DNA of 64,000 nt from Streptomyces canus (GCF_041435015.1 NZ_CP107989.1:5022001-5086000); one strand, 5' to 3'; shown: positions 41,717 to 50,996, counted from the stretch's first letter. Numbers and translations are program-made. The notes: a model not told the origin generated them from the letters alone.

Positions 41717-42592
41717 ATGGACGAGCAGAACAACACGGAACAGCGCCAGGACGCGATCGACATCAACGACTTCGTGTTCGCGGCGACGGGGGCGCGGGTG
41801 CGGAGATTGACGATGCCGGACGGGACGCACTGGTTCCCGGCGGTGGACGTGTGCAAAGAGCTGGGGTACATCACTACCCGAAAGGCACTGCTGGACCACG
41901 TTCCCGAAGAACACCGAGACTTTCTCGAGAGTGTGACTGGAAGGCACACTCTCAGCATTCCCGCAGGTCGGGAGTGGCGACGAGACATGAACCTGGTGGA
42001 TCTCCAGGGTCTGATCCGGTTGGTCAACGGCTGCACAAAGCCCGCCTCCCGGCACTTCAAGGAGTGGGTCTCGGAGGTCATCGCCACCATCCAGCGCGAC
42101 GGCTCCTACGCCCTGGAACCGGCGGCCGTCCAGCCCGCCCCCGCCGGCTGCACGGCCTACGTCATGCCGCAGCAGATCACCGATGCCCTCGTCGCACTCG
42201 AACAGCGGAGCATCCGGACGGACGAGCTACTGCGGCAGATCAACAACAGCCAGACCGCGATCGTCGAGGTGTTGCGGGACATCGCCCAGACCCTCCGACG
42301 TCCCACCGACCGAGCCCGCCCCGTCCAGGCACCGGAGTTGACGCCCGATCAACTCCTGATCAACTGGAAGACCAGGAACCTCGTGGTCACCGAGGACATC
42401 CACAAGGTGGCTGCCCACTTGGCCCCGGCCCTCCTGCACGGCGGAGCCGACTACAGCATGGAGGAGATCGCCGTCTGCACAGGGCTCACACCCGACCGCG
42501 TCCGCGATTGCCTGGAGTTGCTGTCCGAGCATGGGTGCGTGCGGCAGGTGGGCCGGGCTCCTGACGGCGCACCGTTCTACGTGCTGCCGTAG
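41717..42592 (+). CDS. BRO-N (phage antirepressor-like) DNA-binding protein
   Basis: 291 aa. Residues about 12-125 are a BRO N-terminal domain ('WFPAVDVCKELGYITTRKAL', 'LVDLQGLIRLVNGCTKPASR'), found in phage antirepressors and baculovirus Bro proteins. A helical middle contains 'QTAIVEVLRDIAQTLR', and the C-terminus looks like a winged-helix ('YSMEEIAVCTGLTPDRVRDC', 'LLSEHGCVRQVGRAPDG'). No phage integrase, repressor or structural gene lies nearby. ATG 41717 has GGAGG ten bases upstream. It is probably a domesticated chromosomal regulator; the target is unknown. A perfect-stem terminator follows. Confidence 0.85.
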   Translation: MDEQNNTEQRQDAIDINDFVFAATGARVRRLTMPDGTHWFPAVDVCKELGYITTRKALLDHVPEEHRDFLESVTGRHTLSIPAGREWRRDMNLVDLQGLIRLVNGCTKPASRHFKEWVSEVIATIQRDGSYALEPAAVQPAPAGCTAYVMPQQITDALVALEQRSIRTDELLRQINNSQTAIVEVLRDIAQTLRRPTDRARPVQAPELTPDQLLINWKTRNLVVTEDIHKVAAHLAPALLHGGADYSMEEIAVCTGLTPDRVRDCLELLSEHGCVRQVGRAPDGAPFYVLP

Positions 42593-42614
42593 CCCCTGGG
42601 CACCCACACAGAAC

Positions 42615-42653
42615 AGGCCCGAAGCCGCAATCCAAGCTTGCGGCTTCGGGCCT
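42615..42653. terminator. Bidirectional terminator
   Basis: AGGCCCGAAGCCGCAA (42615-42630) and TTGCGGCTTCGGGCCT (42638-42653) make a perfect 16-bp stem with a 7-base loop and a short T-run, between the BRO-N gene and convergent pirin gene. Confidence 0.88.
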
Positions 42654-42681
42654 TGTCGTACCGTACTCGTCCTCGCAGCCC

Positions 42682-43653
42682 CTACAGGCCACCCTCGGAC
42701 ATCCCGTGCACGGCGGGGATCGTCCCCAGCCGTCCCTTCTGGAAGTCGTCGAACGCCTGCTGCAACTCCTCGCGGGTGTTCATCACGAACGGACCGTAGT
42801 GCTCCATCGGTTCGCGGATCGGCTGTCCGCCCAGGAGCACGACCTCCAGGTCCGGCGCGTTGGAGTCCTGCTTCTCGTCGGCGCGGACGGTGAGAGAGGA
42901 ACCGGAGCCGAAGACGGCGGTCTGGCCCAGGTGGATCGGGCGGCGCTCGGCACCGACGCTGCCGCGTCCCGCCAGGACATACGCGAGAGCGTTGTACTCC
43001 TCGCTCCACGGCAGCGTGATCTCCGCGCCCGGCGCCAGCGTCGCGTGGATCATCGTGATCGGGGTGTGTGTGATGCCAGGGCCCTGGTGGCCGTCCAGCC
43101 CGCCCGCGATCACCCGAAGCAGTGCGCCGCCGTCCGGCGAGGTCAGCAGCTGGACCTGGCCGCCGCGGATGTCCTGGTAGCGCGGGTCCTTCATCTTGTC
43201 CTTGGCCGGGAGGTTGACCCAGAGCTGAAGCCCATGGAACAGCCCGCCGGACTTCACCAGCGACTCGGGCGGAGTCTCGATGTGCAGGAGGCCCGAGCCG
43301 GCAGTCATCCACTGAGTGTCGCCGTTGGTGATGGTGCCTCCACCACCGTTGGAGTCCTGGTGGATGAAGGTGCCGTCAATGATGTACGTGACGGTCTCGA
43401 AGCCACGGTGTGGATGCCAGGGGGTCCCCTTCGGGGCGCCGGCAGGGTAGTCCACCTCACCCATCTGATCCATCATGATGAACGGGTCGAGGTGCCGGTA
43501 ATGGATTCCGGCGAACGCTCGTCGCACCGGGAAGCCCTCGCCCTCGAAGCCACTCGGCGCCGTCGTCACGCCGAGGACGGGACGGGCCACCGCGTCCGCC
43601 GTCGCGGCCACGCGAGGCAGGGTCAGCGGGTTGTCGACAGTCACTGCAGGCAT
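42682..43653 (-). CDS. Pirin-family bicupin protein
   Basis: 323 aa, cytoplasmic. The first cupin has the family metal site in 'WHPHRGFETVTYIIDGTF' with His and later 'HIETPPESL'; the second cupin follows ('LPWSEEYNALAYVLAGRGSV') without the full metal set. Bacterial pirins act as quercetin 2,3-dioxygenase-like enzymes or as redox sensors interacting with enzymes. ATG 43653 is preceded by AAGGAGG. It is a single gene with a short AT-rich upstream region that may carry an operator. Confidence 0.93.
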   Translation of the reverse strand: MPAVTVDNPLTLPRVAATADAVARPVLGVTTAPSGFEGEGFPVRRAFAGIHYRHLDPFIMMDQMGEVDYPAGAPKGTPWHPHRGFETVTYIIDGTFIHQDSNGGGGTITNGDTQWMTAGSGLLHIETPPESLVKSGGLFHGLQLWVNLPAKDKMKDPRYQDIRGGQVQLLTSPDGGALLRVIAGGLDGHQGPGITHTPITMIHATLAPGAEITLPWSEEYNALAYVLAGRGSVGAERRPIHLGQTAVFGSGSSLTVRADEKQDSNAPDLEVVLLGGQPIREPMEHYGPFVMNTREELQQAFDDFQKGRLGTIPAVHGMSEGGL

Positions 43654-43670
43654 GTCGGTACCTCCTTGTG

Positions 43671-43697
43671 GTTCGAGTTTAGTTGAGCGTTGAACTT
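43671..43697. promoter_or_regulatory. Possible operator upstream of pirin
   Basis: Around 43671-43697 GTTCGAG, AGTTGAG and CGTTGAAC are short related words with partial dyad symmetry (AGTT...AACT). This resembles MarR/TetR-type operators, but no divergent regulator is adjacent. Confidence 0.3.
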
Positions 43698-43773
43698 TCT
43701 GCCACCTCTAACGGCAGAAGCCCGAAGGACATTCCCTCCAGGCTTCTCCGAGACCCCGCACCCCCTGAAGAGG

Positions 43774-45267
43774 TCAGGCGGCGAGCTCCGGTTCCCGATC
43801 AGCCGCGTTCTTCGATGTCCGCCGGTCGTCCCGCATCACGAGCGTCGCCAGCAGCGCCGCCGCCAGGACCCCGATCGCACTGACCGTGAAGGTCATGGAC
43901 ATGGAGGCGGTGAAGGCCTCGCGGGCCGCCGCGACCAGCCCCGGATCCTTCAGAGCCACCGCCCCGGCTATCGAGTGCCTCGCCCGCTCCGGCGTCCCCT
44001 CGGGCATCCGGCCCGCGAAGCCGCTCGACAGGAGCGAACCCAGGATCGCGATGCCCAGCGCGGTGCCGGCCTGCTGGACGGTGTCGTTCAAGGCCGAGCC
44101 GACGCCCGCTTTGTCCTCGGGGATGGTACCCATCAGGGCGGCCACCGCGGCCGGCATCGCCAGACCCGCGCCGAGCCCGAGCAGCCCGAGCGCGACGGCC
44201 GGGACGGTGAAGCCGGAGTCCGCCGTGACCGTGGTCAGCAGGGCGAAGCAGGCCACCATCACCAGCATGCCCGCGAGGATCACCCACCGGTTGCCGTACT
44301 TCGCGGCGAGCTTCACCCCCACGCCGTTGCCCAGCAGGGCCGTGACCGCCAGGGGCAGGAAGGCCAGGCCGGCCTTGACCGGTGAGTAGCCGAGCACGAA
44401 CTGGAGGTACTGGGTGAGCACCAGCAGCAGGCCGCCGTTGCCTGTCTGGACCAGGGCCAGCGAGAGCGAACCGCCGCTGAAGTCGCGGTGTTTGAAGAGG
44501 ACCAGCGGGACCATGGGGGACTTCGTGACGTTCTCCCAGATGACGAAGCCGGTCAGGGACACGAGGGCCACGGGCAGGGCGGCCGTCCACACTCCGTGCT
44601 GCGGGAGCTCGATGATCCACCAGACGAGGGCGGTCATCCCGGCCGCCGACAGCACGGCGCCCAGCGGGTCGGCCTTCTGCCAGGGCGCCTTCGACTCCGG
44701 CATGAGCGTCAGACCGGCGACGATCGCCAGGGCCACGACCGGCACGTTCAGGTAGAAGATGGACTGCCAGGAGAAGTGGTCGATCAGGACGCCGCCGAGT
44801 ACCGGGCTGCCGACCAGACCGAGCATCGCCACCGAACTCCAGGCCGCCATCGCCTTGCCGCGCTCGTCCTCGTCGAAGACGGTGATGAGGATCGAGAGCG
44901 TGGACGGCATGATCAGGGCGCCGCCGATGCCCATCGCGACGCGTACGGCTATCACTTCGCCGGGAGTGGTGCACCAGGTCGCGGCCAGTGAGGCGGCCCC
45001 GAAGAGCAGGAGCCCGATCAGCATCACCTTCCGGCGGCCGAACCGGTCGCCCAGGCTTCCGGAGGTGAGCAGGAGCCCGGCGAAGACCAGGATGTAGGAG
45101 TCCAGGATCCATTGGGTGTCCTGGGCGCTCGCGCCGATCTCCTCGGTCATGACCGGTACCGCCACGGTCAGCGCCATGCTGTCGACGACCAGTACCAGGC
45201 TGCTGAGGCAGAGCACGACCAGGATCCACCAGCGGCGTGGGTTGCGGGCTTCCAAGGCGTCGTCCAT
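43774..45267 (-). CDS. MFS multidrug exporter, DHA2 (EmrB/QacA) type
   Basis: 497 aa with 14 predicted membrane helices. Signatures: 'VLVVDSMALTVAVPVMTEEI' in helix 1, motif A 'GSLGDRFGRRKVML', antiporter motif C region 'AMLGLVGSPVLGGVLIDHFS', and 'NDTVQQAGTALGIAILGSLL' in the late helices. Such proteins use the proton gradient to export antiseptics or antibiotics, including self-made ones. ATG 45267 has GGAGGGG upstream. It is divergent from a TetR repressor with three copies of a shared operator word in between, so it is almost certainly inducible. Confidence 0.93.
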   Translation of the reverse strand: MDDALEARNPRRWWILVVLCLSSLVLVVDSMALTVAVPVMTEEIGASAQDTQWILDSYILVFAGLLLTSGSLGDRFGRRKVMLIGLLLFGAASLAATWCTTPGEVIAVRVAMGIGGALIMPSTLSILITVFDEDERGKAMAAWSSVAMLGLVGSPVLGGVLIDHFSWQSIFYLNVPVVALAIVAGLTLMPESKAPWQKADPLGAVLSAAGMTALVWWIIELPQHGVWTAALPVALVSLTGFVIWENVTKSPMVPLVLFKHRDFSGGSLSLALVQTGNGGLLLVLTQYLQFVLGYSPVKAGLAFLPLAVTALLGNGVGVKLAAKYGNRWVILAGMLVMVACFALLTTVTADSGFTVPAVALGLLGLGAGLAMPAAVAALMGTIPEDKAGVGSALNDTVQQAGTALGIAILGSLLSSGFAGRMPEGTPERARHSIAGAVALKDPGLVAAAREAFTASMSMTFTVSAIGVLAAALLATLVMRDDRRTSKNAADREPELAA

Positions 45268-45288
45268 GACAGTTCCCCTCCGGCTTCG

Positions 45289-45382
45289 TGAACACCGTTC
45301 CTTCGTTGCGAACACTGTACGCATGACGGAACACCGTACGCAAGACTCGATTGATGTACGCTCTGAGCGAACGGCGTACGCA
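45289..45382. promoter_or_regulatory. Repeated TetR operators between exporter and repressor
   Basis: Three 17-bp copies read TGCGAACACTGTACGCA (45307-45323), ACGGAACACCGTACGCA (45326-45342) and AGCGAACGGCGTACGCA (45366-45382). The first is an inverted repeat TGCGAAC/GTACGCA with one mismatch. A partial copy GAACACCGTTC begins at 45290. They span the whole divergent promoter region. Confidence 0.75.
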
Positions 45383-45412
45383 GCAGGTCGGGTCGCGGAA
45401 GAAGGAGTACCG

Positions 45413-46150
45413 ATGACGACGAAGCCGAGCCCCATCCCCTCCGTCTGGGCCCGCCCTCAGCGCGAGTCCGACCAGCCGGCGCTCAGCCGTGCCGCGATCG
45501 TGCGCGAGGCGATCGTCATGCTGGACGCGGAGGGCGTCGAGGCGCTGAGCATGCGCAAGCTCGCCACCCGGCTGAACGCCGGGGCGGCCTCCCTCTACCG
45601 GCACGTGGCCACGAAGGACGAGCTGATGGAGCTGGCGGTGGACGAGGTCGCCGCGGAGATCCACGTCCCGTCGGCGGACGGCTCCGAGTGGCGCGCGGCC
45701 GTCACGGAGGCGGCTCGGTCCTTCCGTACGACGGCGCTGCGGCACCCGTGGCTGCCCCCGGTGCTCGGCCAGGCGGGCCTCGCCTATCTCGGCCCCAACC
45801 TCATGTCCTACTCGGAGCGGCTGGCGGCCCTGTTCACGGCCGCCGGATTCCCCGATCCCGGCACGGCGATCGACGCGGTGCTGTCGTACGTGATCGGCAT
45901 GAGCACCACGGAGGCCGCGTGGCTCACCACGGTCGCCCGCTCCGGCGACTCCGAGTCGGGCCTGATCGCCCGCCTCCTGCCCGCGGTGCAACAGGCCACG
46001 GCCCCCCACAGCCATCTGTCCCAGGGCTACGCCGAGACGGAGGAGGCGGCGACCACGGACCCGGCGGCGCTGAGGGAGGCGAAATTCGAGGCCGCCCTGG
46101 ACATCGTCCTGGACGGCCTGTCACTGCGCCTTGAAACACCGGGCTCCTGA
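45413..46150 (+). CDS. TetR-family repressor (TetR/C-terminal-domain type)
   Basis: 245 aa. The N-terminal tail 'PIPSVWARPQR' is followed by a helix-turn-helix 'LSRAAIVREAIVMLDAEGVE' and 'RKLATRLNAGAASLYRHV', identical in pattern to classical TetR proteins. The ligand domain is of the longer TetR_C kind. ATG 45413 has GAAGGAG nine bases upstream. It should bind the 17-bp repeats upstream and release the MFS exporter gene when a drug-like ligand binds. Confidence 0.92.
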   Translation: MTTKPSPIPSVWARPQRESDQPALSRAAIVREAIVMLDAEGVEALSMRKLATRLNAGAASLYRHVATKDELMELAVDEVAAEIHVPSADGSEWRAAVTEAARSFRTTALRHPWLPPVLGQAGLAYLGPNLMSYSERLAALFTAAGFPDPGTAIDAVLSYVIGMSTTEAAWLTTVARSGDSESGLIARLLPAVQQATAPHSHLSQGYAETEEAATTDPAALREAKFEAALDIVLDGLSLRLETPGS

Positions 46151-46185
46151 ACCCCCGGGCACCGGCATACGCGGGGCAGGGCGCG

Positions 46186-46662
46186 CTATCCGTACATCCT
46201 CCGCATGGCGAACTCGACCATCTGCTCCACCGCCTTCGCGTCGAAGACGATCCGGTGCTCACCCTCCATGTCGAGGACGAACCCGTACCCGGTCGGCAGC
46301 AGGTCGAGGACCTCGGCGCCGGTGATCACGAAGTACTTGGACTCCTTGCCCGCGTACCGCCGCAGCTCCTTGAGGGTGGTGAACATGGGGATCACCGGCT
46401 GCTGGGTGTTGTGCAGGGCGAGGAATCCGGGGTTGTCGCCGCGCGGGCAGTAGACCTTGGACGTGGCGAAGACCTGCTGGAAGTCCTCGGCCGACATCTG
46501 TCCGGTGGTGAAGGCGCGGACCGCGTCCGCGAGGGAGGGCGGGGACGGCTCGGGGTACAGCGGCGGCTGCTGGCCGTACCCGCCCGCACCGCCGGCCATG
46601 GGCTGCTGCGGCGGGACGCCGTACTGCTGCTGGGCACCAGCGCTCTGGTCGTAGCCGTACAT
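46186..46662 (-). CDS. SseB-family protein
   Basis: 158 aa. A Gln/Gly/Pro/Tyr-rich N-terminal third ('YDQSAGAQQQYGVPPQQP') precedes the SseB N-terminal domain: 'MSAEDFQQVFATSKVYCPRG', 'PVIPMFTTLKELRRYAG', 'TGYGFVLDMEGEHRIVFDA'. The family is widespread in actinobacteria with no settled role; the name comes from an E. coli protein linked to serine sensitivity. ATG 46662. It is convergent with the TetR gene 35 bases away. The disordered Gln-rich N-terminus is unusual compared with the compact domain. Confidence 0.82.
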   Translation of the reverse strand: MYGYDQSAGAQQQYGVPPQQPMAGGAGGYGQQPPLYPEPSPPSLADAVRAFTTGQMSAEDFQQVFATSKVYCPRGDNPGFLALHNTQQPVIPMFTTLKELRRYAGKESKYFVITGAEVLDLLPTGYGFVLDMEGEHRIVFDAKAVEQMVEFAMRRMYG

Positions 46663-46781
46663 GGGCGTAAGAGTACCGAGGGGGTGGGGGTGGCGGGCGG
46701 CTACCGGCGCCCGGAAACCGACAGCGACCCGACAGCCGCCGGCCCTGGGCTTCCGGGGACCGCCGCTCGTAGCGTCGATCC

Positions 46782-47633
46782 ATGCGCCGACATCACGACA
46801 ACGAGGTCCATGAGGACGAGATCCACGAGCACGACCGAGGGCTCTCCTACGACCTTCCCGTGCTCGCCCGCCGACGGATGATCCGGCTCATGGCGGGCGT
46901 GGGGGCGGGTCTGGTGCCCCTGGTGGGCTGCACCGCCGACGACACCTCTTCGGCCGCCGCATCACCCTCCGCGCCCTCGGCGGGCGCCGCGAGTTCCGCC
47001 GAGTGCGCCACCGTCCCCGAGGAGACCGCCGGGCCCTACCCCGGCGACGGCTCGAACGGCGTGAACGTGCTGAAGGAGAGCGGGGTCGTCCGCGCCGACA
47101 TCACCAGGAGTTTCGGCGACTCTGCGGGCGGCACCGCCGAGGGCGTCCCCCTGACCTTCACGCTCACGGTCGTGGACGCCGCCTCCGGCTGCGGAACCCC
47201 GAAGCGGGGTGCGGCCGTCTATGTGTGGCACTGCGACCGCGAGGGCGGCTATTCGCTGTACACCGAGGGCGTCGCCGACGAGAACTACCTGCGCGGTGTC
47301 CAGGAGACCGACGACCGGGGACGGGTCACCTTCACCAGCGTCTTCCCCGGCTGCTACACCGGCCGCTGGCCGCACATCCACTTCGAGGTCTACGGCAGCC
47401 TCGCGGACGCCACCACGGCCACCGCGATCACCAGCACCTCGCAGCTCGCGCTCCCGAAGGACGTCTGCGACGCGGTGTACGCCACCGAGGGCTACGAGAG
47501 CAGCGTGGACAACCTCGGCCGGCTCTCGCTGGAGTCGGACAGCGTCTTCAGGGACGGCCACGACCAGCAGCTCGCGGTGGTGAAGGGGAGCGTGGTGGAG
47601 GGGTACACCGCCACGCTGACCATCGCGGTGTGA
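46782..47633 (+). CDS. Exported lipoprotein intradiol dioxygenase-like protein
   Basis: 283 aa. A His/Glu-rich N-terminal extension ('HHDNEVHEDEIHEHDRG') precedes a Tat-like 'ARRRMIRLMAG' and lipobox PLVGC (Cys 50), suggesting Tat export and lipid anchoring. The domain from about 75 is an intradiol dioxygenase with iron-ligand candidates Tyr 86 (GPYPGD), Tyr 168 (ENYLRG), His 198 and 200 (PHIHFE). The ring-opening substrate is unknown; extracellular relatives act on catechols. The His-rich N-terminus could bind metal but lies before the signal. Paralogous in role to 36527-37423. Confidence 0.88.
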   Translation: MRRHHDNEVHEDEIHEHDRGLSYDLPVLARRRMIRLMAGVGAGLVPLVGCTADDTSSAAASPSAPSAGAASSAECATVPEETAGPYPGDGSNGVNVLKESGVVRADITRSFGDSAGGTAEGVPLTFTLTVVDAASGCGTPKRGAAVYVWHCDREGGYSLYTEGVADENYLRGVQETDDRGRVTFTSVFPGCYTGRWPHIHFEVYGSLADATTATAITSTSQLALPKDVCDAVYATEGYESSVDNLGRLSLESDSVFRDGHDQQLAVVKGSVVEGYTATLTIAV

Positions 47634-47669
47634 ACCGTCACAGATGGCCGGATCGGGGTTGCGACTTAT

Positions 47670-47681
47670 TACCGACGGGTA
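47670..47681. promoter_or_regulatory. Short palindromic element before the acyl-CoA dehydrogenase gene
   Basis: TACC-GACG-GGTA within TTACCGACGGGTAGCAT forms a 4-bp inverted repeat. I recall similar words upstream of fatty-acid-degradation genes in actinobacteria, where TetR-type regulators bind. Confidence 0.4.
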
Positions 47682-47762
47682 GCATCATCGGAGCTACTTG
47701 TTGGTATGTGAACTAGCGCGAGGAACGACGTGCCTCGCCGAACTCTTAACGGAGCCGTCGCC

Positions 47763-49589
47763 ATGGGGCACTACAAGTCGAATCTGCGCGACATCGAGTT
47801 CAACCTCTTCGAAGTACTCGGGCGGGACAAGCTGTACGGCACCGGTCCGTTCGCGGAGATGGACGTCGAGACCGCCAAGAGCATCCTCGAGGAACTGACC
47901 CGACTCTCCGAGAACGAGCTCGCGGAGTCCTTCGCGGACGCCGACCGCAACCCGCCGGTCTTCGACCCGGAGACGAACACCGCGCCGGTCCCGGCGTCCT
48001 TCAAGAAGAGCTACAAGGCCTTCATGGACTCCGAGTACTGGCGGCTCGGCCTGCCCGAGGAGATCGGCGGCACCACCTCCCCGCGCTCCCTGATCTGGGC
48101 GTACGCGGAGCTGCTGCTCGGCTCGAACCCGGCCGTGTGGATGTACTGCTCCGGCCCGGCGTTCGCCGGCATCCTCTTCGAAGAGGGCAACGAGGTCCAG
48201 AAGCGGATCGCCCGGATCGCCGTGGAGAAGACCTGGGGCTCCACCATGGTCCTCACCGAGCCGGACGCCGGTTCGGACGTCGGCGCCGGCCGCACCAAGG
48301 CGGTCCAGCAGGAGGACGGCTCCTGGCACATCGAGGGCGTGAAGAGGTTCATCACCTCCGGTGAGCACGACATGGAGGAGAACATCCTCCACTACGTCCT
48401 CGCGCGCCCCGAGGGCGCCGGCCCCGGCACCAAGGGGCTGTCCCTCTTCCTCGTCCCGAAGTACCTGTTCGACTTCGAGACCGGCGAGCTGGGCGAGCGC
48501 AACGGCGTGTACGCGACGAACGTCGAGCACAAGATGGGCCTGAAGGCCTCCAACACCTGCGAGATGACGTTCGGCGACCGGCACCCCGCCAAGGGCTGGC
48601 TGATCGGCGACAAGCACGACGGCATCCGCCAGATGTTCCGCATCATCGAGTTCGCGCGGATGATGGTCGGCACGAAGGCGATCTCCACGCTGTCGACGGG
48701 CTACCTCAACGCCCTGGAATACGCCAAGGAGCGCGTCCAGGGTCCGGACCTGGCGAACTTCATGGACAAGACCGCGCCGAAGGTCACCATCACCCACCAC
48801 CCCGACGTGCGCCGCTCGCTGATGACGCAGAAGGCGTACGCGGAGGGCATGCGCGCGATGGTGCTCTACACGGCCTCCATCCAGGACGAGATCCAGATCA
48901 AGGAGGCCGCCGGCGAGGACGTCTCCGCGCTGGAGGCGCTGAACGACCTGCTCCTCCCGATCGTCAAGGGCTACGGCTCCGAGAAGGGTTACGAGCAGCT
49001 CGCCCAGTCGCTGCAGACCTTCGGCGGCTCCGGGTTCCTCCAGGAGTACCCGATCGAGCAGTACATCCGCGACGCCAAGATCGACACCCTGTACGAGGGC
49101 ACCACCGCGATCCAGGGCCAGGACTTCTTCTTCCGGAAGATCGTCCGCAACCAGGGCGCGGCCCTCAACTCCCTCGCCGAGGACATCAAGAAGTTCCTGG
49201 CGCTGGGCACCGGCGGCGAGGACCTCGCGGGTGCCCGTGAGCACCTGGCCAAAGCGGCCGTCGAGCTGGAGGCCATCGTCGGTCTGATGCTGACCGACCT
49301 CGCGGCCACCGAGCAGGACGTCAAGAACATCTACAAGGTGGGCCTCAACACCAGCCGCCTGCTGATGGCCTCCGGTGACGTCGTGGTCGGCTATCTGCTC
49401 CTCAAGGGCGCCGCGATCGCCGCCGAGAAGCTGGAGACCGCCTCCGCCAAGGACAAAGCCTTCTACACCGGCAAGATCGCGGCGGCGAAGTTCTTCGCGG
49501 CCAACGTCCTGCCCGGCGTGACGCTGGCCCGCAAGATCGCCGAGGGCGTCGAGCTGGACCTGATGGAGTTGGACGAGGCCGCGTTCTAG
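47763..49589 (+). CDS. Acyl-CoA dehydrogenase, FadE5-like long form
   Basis: 608 aa, well beyond the usual 380-400, matching the long FadE5/very-long-chain type with an N-terminal helix ('[18 protein letters not shown]') and a C-terminal extra helical domain. Core signatures: FAD/substrate motif '[20 protein letters not shown]' and catalytic Glu region '[17 protein letters not shown]'. It performs the first step of fatty-acid beta-oxidation with FAD, passing electrons to ETF. ATG 47763 follows a plausible ACGGAGCCG site. No thiolase or ETF gene is adjacent. Confident in family, less in chain-length preference. Confidence 0.93.
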   Translation: MGHYKSNLRDIEFNLFEVLGRDKLYGTGPFAEMDVETAKSILEELTRLSENELAESFADADRNPPVFDPETNTAPVPASFKKSYKAFMDSEYWRLGLPEEIGGTTSPRSLIWAYAELLLGSNPAVWMYCSGPAFAGILFEEGNEVQKRIARIAVEKTWGSTMVLTEPDAGSDVGAGRTKAVQQEDGSWHIEGVKRFITSGEHDMEENILHYVLARPEGAGPGTKGLSLFLVPKYLFDFETGELGERNGVYATNVEHKMGLKASNTCEMTFGDRHPAKGWLIGDKHDGIRQMFRIIEFARMMVGTKAISTLSTGYLNALEYAKERVQGPDLANFMDKTAPKVTITHHPDVRRSLMTQKAYAEGMRAMVLYTASIQDEIQIKEAAGEDVSALEALNDLLLPIVKGYGSEKGYEQLAQSLQTFGGSGFLQEYPIEQYIRDAKIDTLYEGTTAIQGQDFFFRKIVRNQGAALNSLAEDIKKFLALGTGGEDLAGAREHLAKAAVELEAIVGLMLTDLAATEQDVKNIYKVGLNTSRLLMASGDVVVGYLLLKGAAIAAEKLETASAKDKAFYTGKIAAAKFFAANVLPGVTLARKIAEGVELDLMELDEAAF

Positions 49590-49676
49590 GACACACCTGT
49601 ACAGCTGCACACGTCCTCACAAGGGCCCGCTCCGCATCGCCGGGAGCGGGCTCTCGTACGTCGTTAAGGTGAACCC

Positions 49677-50996
49677 ATGAGCGCACCCCACCGCCTCGAC
49701 CGCGGCCACACCGACGACCTCATGACCTTCCTGGCGGCGAGCCCCACGCCGTACCACGCGGTGGCGAACGCCGCCGAGCGGCTGGAGAAGGCCGGCTTCC
49801 GCCAGGTCTCGGAGACGGACGCCTGGGACGCGGAGACCGCGGGGGCTTCCGCCTCGGGGAGCGGCGGCAAGTATGTGCTGCGCGGCGGCGCGATCATCGC
49901 CTGGTACGTCCCCGAGGGTGCGGCGCCCCACACGCCGTACCGCATCGTCGGCGCGCACACCGACTCCCCGAACCTGCGGGTCAAGCCGCTGCCGGACACC
50001 GGGGCGCACGGCTGGCGCCAGGTCGCCGTGGAGATCTACGGCGGGCCGCTGATGAACTCCTGGCTCGACCGTGACCTGGGGCTGGCCGGCCGGCTGACCC
50101 TGCGGGACGGTTCGACGCGGCTGGTGAACGTGGACCGGCCGCTGCTCAGAGTGCCGCAGCTGGCGATCCACCTGGACCGCGCGGTGTCGGCGGAGGGGCT
50201 CAAGCTCGACAAGCAGCGGCATCTGCAGCCCATCTGGGGTCTCGGTGACGACGTGCGCGACGGTGACCTGATCGCCTTCCTGGAGGAGGAGTCGGGGCTC
50301 GGCGCGGGCCAGGTGACGGGCTGGGACCTGATGACGCACTCCGTGGAGGCGCCCGCCTACCTGGGCCGGGACAAGGAGCTGGTGGCCGGCCCGCGCATGG
50401 ACAACCTGCTGTCCGTGCACGCCGGGGTGGCCGCCCTGACCGCGGTGGCCGGCGGCTCGGAGCTGCCGTACATCCCCGTCCTCGCCGCCTTCGACCACGA
50501 GGAGAACGGTTCGCAGTCGGACACGGGCGCCGACGGGCCGCTGCTCGGCGGGATCCTGGAGCGCTCGGTGTTCGCGCGCGGCGGGTCGTACGAGGACCGG
50601 GCGCGGGCCTTCGCGGGGACGGTCTGTCTGTCCTCCGACACCGGGCACGCCGTGCACCCCAACTACGCGGAGCGGCACGACCCGACGCACCACCCGCGCG
50701 TCAACGGCGGCCCGATCCTCAAGGTCAACGTCAACAACCGGTACGCCACGGACGGTTCGGGCCGGGCCGTGTGGGCCGCCGCCTGCGAGAAGGCCGGCGT
50801 GCCGTTCCAGTCCTTCGTCTCCAACAACTCCATGCCCTGCGGCACGACCATCGGCCCGATCACCGCGGCCCGGCACGGCATCAAGACCGTCGACATCGGT
50901 GTGGCGATCCTGTCGATGCACAGCGTCCGGGAGTTGTGCGGCGCGGACGACCCGCATCTGCTGGCGAATGCTCTGGTGGCGTTCCTGGAGGGGTAG
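49677..50996 (+). CDS. M18-family aspartyl-type aminopeptidase
   Basis: 439 aa cytoplasmic metallopeptidase releasing N-terminal residues. Di-metal ligands are seen in 'GAHTDSPNLRVKP' near 93, 'DHEENGSQSDTGADGPLLGG' near 274, 'SSDTGHAVHPNY' near 325 and 'MHSVRELCG' near 414. The N-terminal 'DLMTFLAASPTPYHAVANAA' is the family signature. ATG 49677 has only weak AAGGTG upstream. Monocistronic; the following small gene begins 68 bases after the stop. Confidence 0.93.
   Translation: MSAPHRLDRGHTDDLMTFLAASPTPYHAVANAAERLEKAGFRQVSETDAWDAETAGASASGSGGKYVLRGGAIIAWYVPEGAAPHTPYRIVGAHTDSPNLRVKPLPDTGAHGWRQVAVEIYGGPLMNSWLDRDLGLAGRLTLRDGSTRLVNVDRPLLRVPQLAIHLDRAVSAEGLKLDKQRHLQPIWGLGDDVRDGDLIAFLEEESGLGAGQVTGWDLMTHSVEAPAYLGRDKELVAGPRMDNLLSVHAGVAALTAVAGGSELPYIPVLAAFDHEENGSQSDTGADGPLLGGILERSVFARGGSYEDRARAFAGTVCLSSDTGHAVHPNYAERHDPTHHPRVNGGPILKVNVNNRYATDGSGRAVWAAACEKAGVPFQSFVSNNSMPCGTTIGPITAARHGIKTVDIGVAILSMHSVRELCGADDPHLLANALVAFLEG

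Noticed and set aside
41717..42592. Prophage remnant around the BRO-N gene
   Set aside because: No integrase, portal, terminase, lysis gene or attachment-site repeat occurs in the flanks; neighbours are core genes.
47641..47762. tRNA-like or riboswitch structure before the acyl-CoA dehydrogenase gene
   Set aside because: No cloverleaf pairing and no long conserved-looking stem; only a short palindromic operator-like word.
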